Shown here one piece after another: positions 61,461 through 64,000 of a DNA stretch of 64,000 bases. The position numbers were made by a program, and so were the translations under genes. The first letter of the stretch is position 1. The number at the start of each line of letters is the position of its first letter. The notes beneath the pieces are model-generated. The model was not told the DNA's origin. It searched no databases and saw only the letters and a list, made by a program, of their open reading frames with translations. The DNA comes from Datnioides undecimradiatus (Eukaryota > Chordata > Actinopteri > Lobotiformes > Datnioididae), in contig WARS01000048.1 in assembly GCA_008933995.1 (NCBI GenBank), positions 6,730,938 through 6,794,937 of the forward strand. Reading direction: 5' to 3'.

Positions 61461-64000
61461 AACCTAAAAATCCCATTTATTAAACAGTGAGAGAAAAAAT
61501 CTGGAATAATGACTGAACACAGATTGACCAATACAAGTAAGAGATAGATCAATTGCCTATAAGTGAAGAGGTCAGTCAGAAGTCAGCCTATAAGCCTATA
61601 GTATGATCCCTTATGATTGTTTGGCACTTTATTACACACCCAACACAGGTCTATGCACTTGTGCAGCAGTGTACAAGTACAACTGATGACACTGGAACAT
61701 ACACACCATTTGCTTTATTGTCACTTATCACCTCTGCATTGATTTATTTATTTTTAAACAGTCTTTACCTCATGAAAATCTCTCTCATGATGCATCAATC
61801 ATTATGTGATACATTGCTTTAAATACAGCCCATAATTGGATGATAGATGTGTTGGAGGCGTATCCTTAAGCACACACAGGAGTTCACTCATTGATGACAC
61901 CCTCAACTGTCAACAGACACAATGCCTACAAAACCAACAGGAAAACATTCTTATCAAGTTAGTGGTACAAATATGAGGCTCAGCCCATAGTCCATGGTAC
62001 AAACACACCCTGTGAGTCTGAGGACTTTAAATTCCTCTATCTAAAAAAAATATACAAAATATATTGGCGCACACCATTCTTAGAAGGACAGAGCTCATTT
62101 AAAAGGAAAAGTTGTGGGCTGAAAAAACCCCCACTGTGTTATAAAAAGTATATTTCGCAACACAACAGTAGGCTGGGTTTGTTTCACAGGGTTTTTTGTT
62201 TCCCAAAAAGACCCCAAGCTCTCCATCATTGTTCATGTGTCAGAGTCTCTAAGAAATCCTATATACATAATATTCTTTTAAGCTGCCTGATTATTTGAAC
62301 TTTGCGTAATATACCAGTGTACCAATATGAGCTTCGGGGTTGCTCCATATGTGCAAAATAAAGGGCAACTGGACTCTTTGTTTCGCTTTCTAAGAGAATG
62401 ACGTTTCACCATTTTAGTCGTCAGAGATCTGGTCATGCTGATGCACAAGGACAATTGATGAGTTTCATGATTCCGGTAGTTGTACAGGAAAGCGTGCCAC
62501 ACGTTTTGTGCTGCACTTGATTTGATTTGGTGAATCAATTTGAGTATGCAAAGATATATACGGCTGGAGGACTGGAGGGGGCTTTAGCCAGTCTTAAATC
62601 ACCAACTCATCAACGTATGATTTAATTAAGTCTTGGCCACATAAAAATACCTGTTGAGTCTTGACATAAGGCTGATGTGCTGAGATATGTAATAAGCTTG
62701 TTTTGTTTTTTTATTATGCATGTGTTCAGAAAATCTACCCTTTCAGAGTCAGACTCCACTTTGAGCTTGAGTGAGTAACCAATGAACTTTGTCTAGTTGA
62801 TGATGTGTCTATGTCTGTCTTCACTCAACATGTACTAAATTTCAAAAAGGCCAATGTAAAGGTTTGCACAGTTTGGTGCTACAGCTATGCGTCATTTTGT
62901 CTCAATACAAGTTCGGTTGTTTCTGAAAAAAAACATTCTGTGAGGCATCAAGATCTGATTTGTGGTTCAAAGTTTCTTGGCCACCCGCATGTGTGATGTT
63001 AGTATAGAGGCGCTCTACATTTAAGGCTCATGAGATGGTTGAGTCAGGAATTTGTGTCTTTAACAACTACATGATATCATCACTGTCTTTAAGAGGGAGA
63101 GGTTTGAAGTGATGTCCACAAAATCAGATTGTTCATGTTCATTCATATTTAACTGACAAAATCTGAACCTTAACACTGCACAAGCTATTGTGTCTGGACA
63201 CGCACACAATCTCTGAGTTAGGTGAGATTAGAAACTAACAAGAGAGTGCCAAGTACATAAACGTCATGACCAGAAAATCCAAATCTAATCCAAATAAGAC
63301 AACACAGTGAAGTGCAGTGCAGCTGCTTCTGTCTGGGTTGATAATTAGTTTTATTAATTAGTTTGAAAACCTTTTGTCAATTGTCACAAGTGTCAATAAA
63401 AGAATGTGTTGAATGATTTAAGTAGATTGTACTGTATGTGTAACATTGACTGACAACAGAATTAAAAACATCAGCAACATCATCTAAATATGCAGCGTGT
63501 ACAATATATAACGCAAAATAATACACTATCCTTACGAGTTTGCTAACAGGTAGCCAGCTGTCTGGAAAACAAACTGGTTCCTCATAGTCTATAGGACTGA
63601 CAAAAAAAAAAAAAAACTACATGAAGTGATGTCGTCGACACACACTGGTGGCTAAGCAGGCCAAGTCACATGCTGCAGTGTGCTCTTGGTGTGGTAGGTT
63701 TGAGTCTGACTCACAGTCAGTTATGCATATCACATCGCCACCCTGTCCTGCCAGTTCTCTAGCAACAGCACCAGACCAGTTGTACTATGGACACAGAAGC
63801 ATTGAAAATAATATGGAAGTGAAAAATTCCTTTTATGGACAGTATTAAACTGTCAAACAGCACACAATAAACATAAAACATAAAAAAAAATAGGAGGAGT
63901 ATGACATCAAAGAAATACTAAACACAATTTGTGATCCTGTAGATATGTGTGTATGTTCAGAAAATGCGGTTCAATACCCTTATATAGAAAGCTGCAGCAG
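61461..64000. other. 3' flank of slc2a6
   Basis: No further gene recognised. Candidate plus-strand poly(A) signals are ATTAAA at 61479-61484 (very close to the stop codon), AATAAA at 62357-62362 and AATAAA at 63395-63400; the real 3'UTR end cannot be chosen from sequence. Confidence 0.55.
63640..63770 (+). repeat. Degenerate tRNA-derived SINE-like sequence
   Basis: GTGGCTAAGCAGGCC, then GGTAGGTTTGAGTCTGACTC (compare an RNA polymerase III B box GGTTCGANTCC), then GTTATGCATATCACATCGCC and CCCTGTCCTG follow the order of a common fish SINE. The A-rich stretch around 63870-63890 could be its tail. Internal promoter boxes are decayed. Confidence 0.4.

Overview
This is vertebrate nuclear DNA, almost certainly from a teleost fish. 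Genes are split into small exons by GT-AG introns, CA/TG microsatellites are very abundant, and interspersed repeats carry sequence I associate with perch-like (acanthomorph) fish. The encoded proteins match vertebrate families closely, but the species cannot be named. There are no operons, CRISPR arrays or phage genes.

Four protein-coding genes could be rebuilt exon by exon; every exon join keeps the reading frame. (1) arhgdig, Rho GDP-dissociation inhibitor gamma, minus strand, 6 coding exons from 25388 down to 3296, 223 aa. (2) clcn7, the lysosomal 2Cl-/H+ exchanger ClC-7, minus strand, 25 coding exons from 47705 down to 35833, 799 aa. (3) ptx4, pentraxin 4, minus strand, 4 coding exons from 54205 down to 50112, 696 aa, much longer than I recall for the mammalian protein because of a Q/P/T-rich linker. 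(4) slc2a6, a class III facilitative sugar transporter (GLUT6 type), plus strand, 8 coding exons from 55546 to 61460, 499 aa.

Layout: 1-3295 is the 3' flank of arhgdig. 3296-25388 is arhgdig, whose introns 1 (about 9.9 kb) and 3 (about 7.4 kb) hold most of the repeats. 25389-34198 is intergenic and contains a nearly identical 423-bp direct duplication 3.7 kb apart, an older repeat pair, a 29-bp tandem repeat and two exon-like stretches I cannot identify. 34199-47705 is clcn7 with its 3'UTR. 47706-50111 holds the clcn7 promoter, including a ZNF143-type site. 50112-54205 is ptx4. A 1.34-kb gap separates the start codons of the divergent ptx4 and slc2a6 genes. The rest is slc2a6 and its 3' flank.

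From memory, ARHGDIG, CLCN7 and PTX4 all lie on human 16p13.3, with PTX4 directly upstream of CLCN7 in the same orientation, so that order looks ancestral. SLC2A6 is on human chromosome 9, so its position here would be a lineage difference. clcn7 and slc2a6 encode membrane transporters that both carry an N-terminal acidic dileucine motif of the kind that targets endosomes and lysosomes. arhgdig (membrane cycling of Rho GTPases) and ptx4 (a secreted lectin-fold protein) are functionally unrelated. I found no convincing new multi-gene system; the findings are local oddities.
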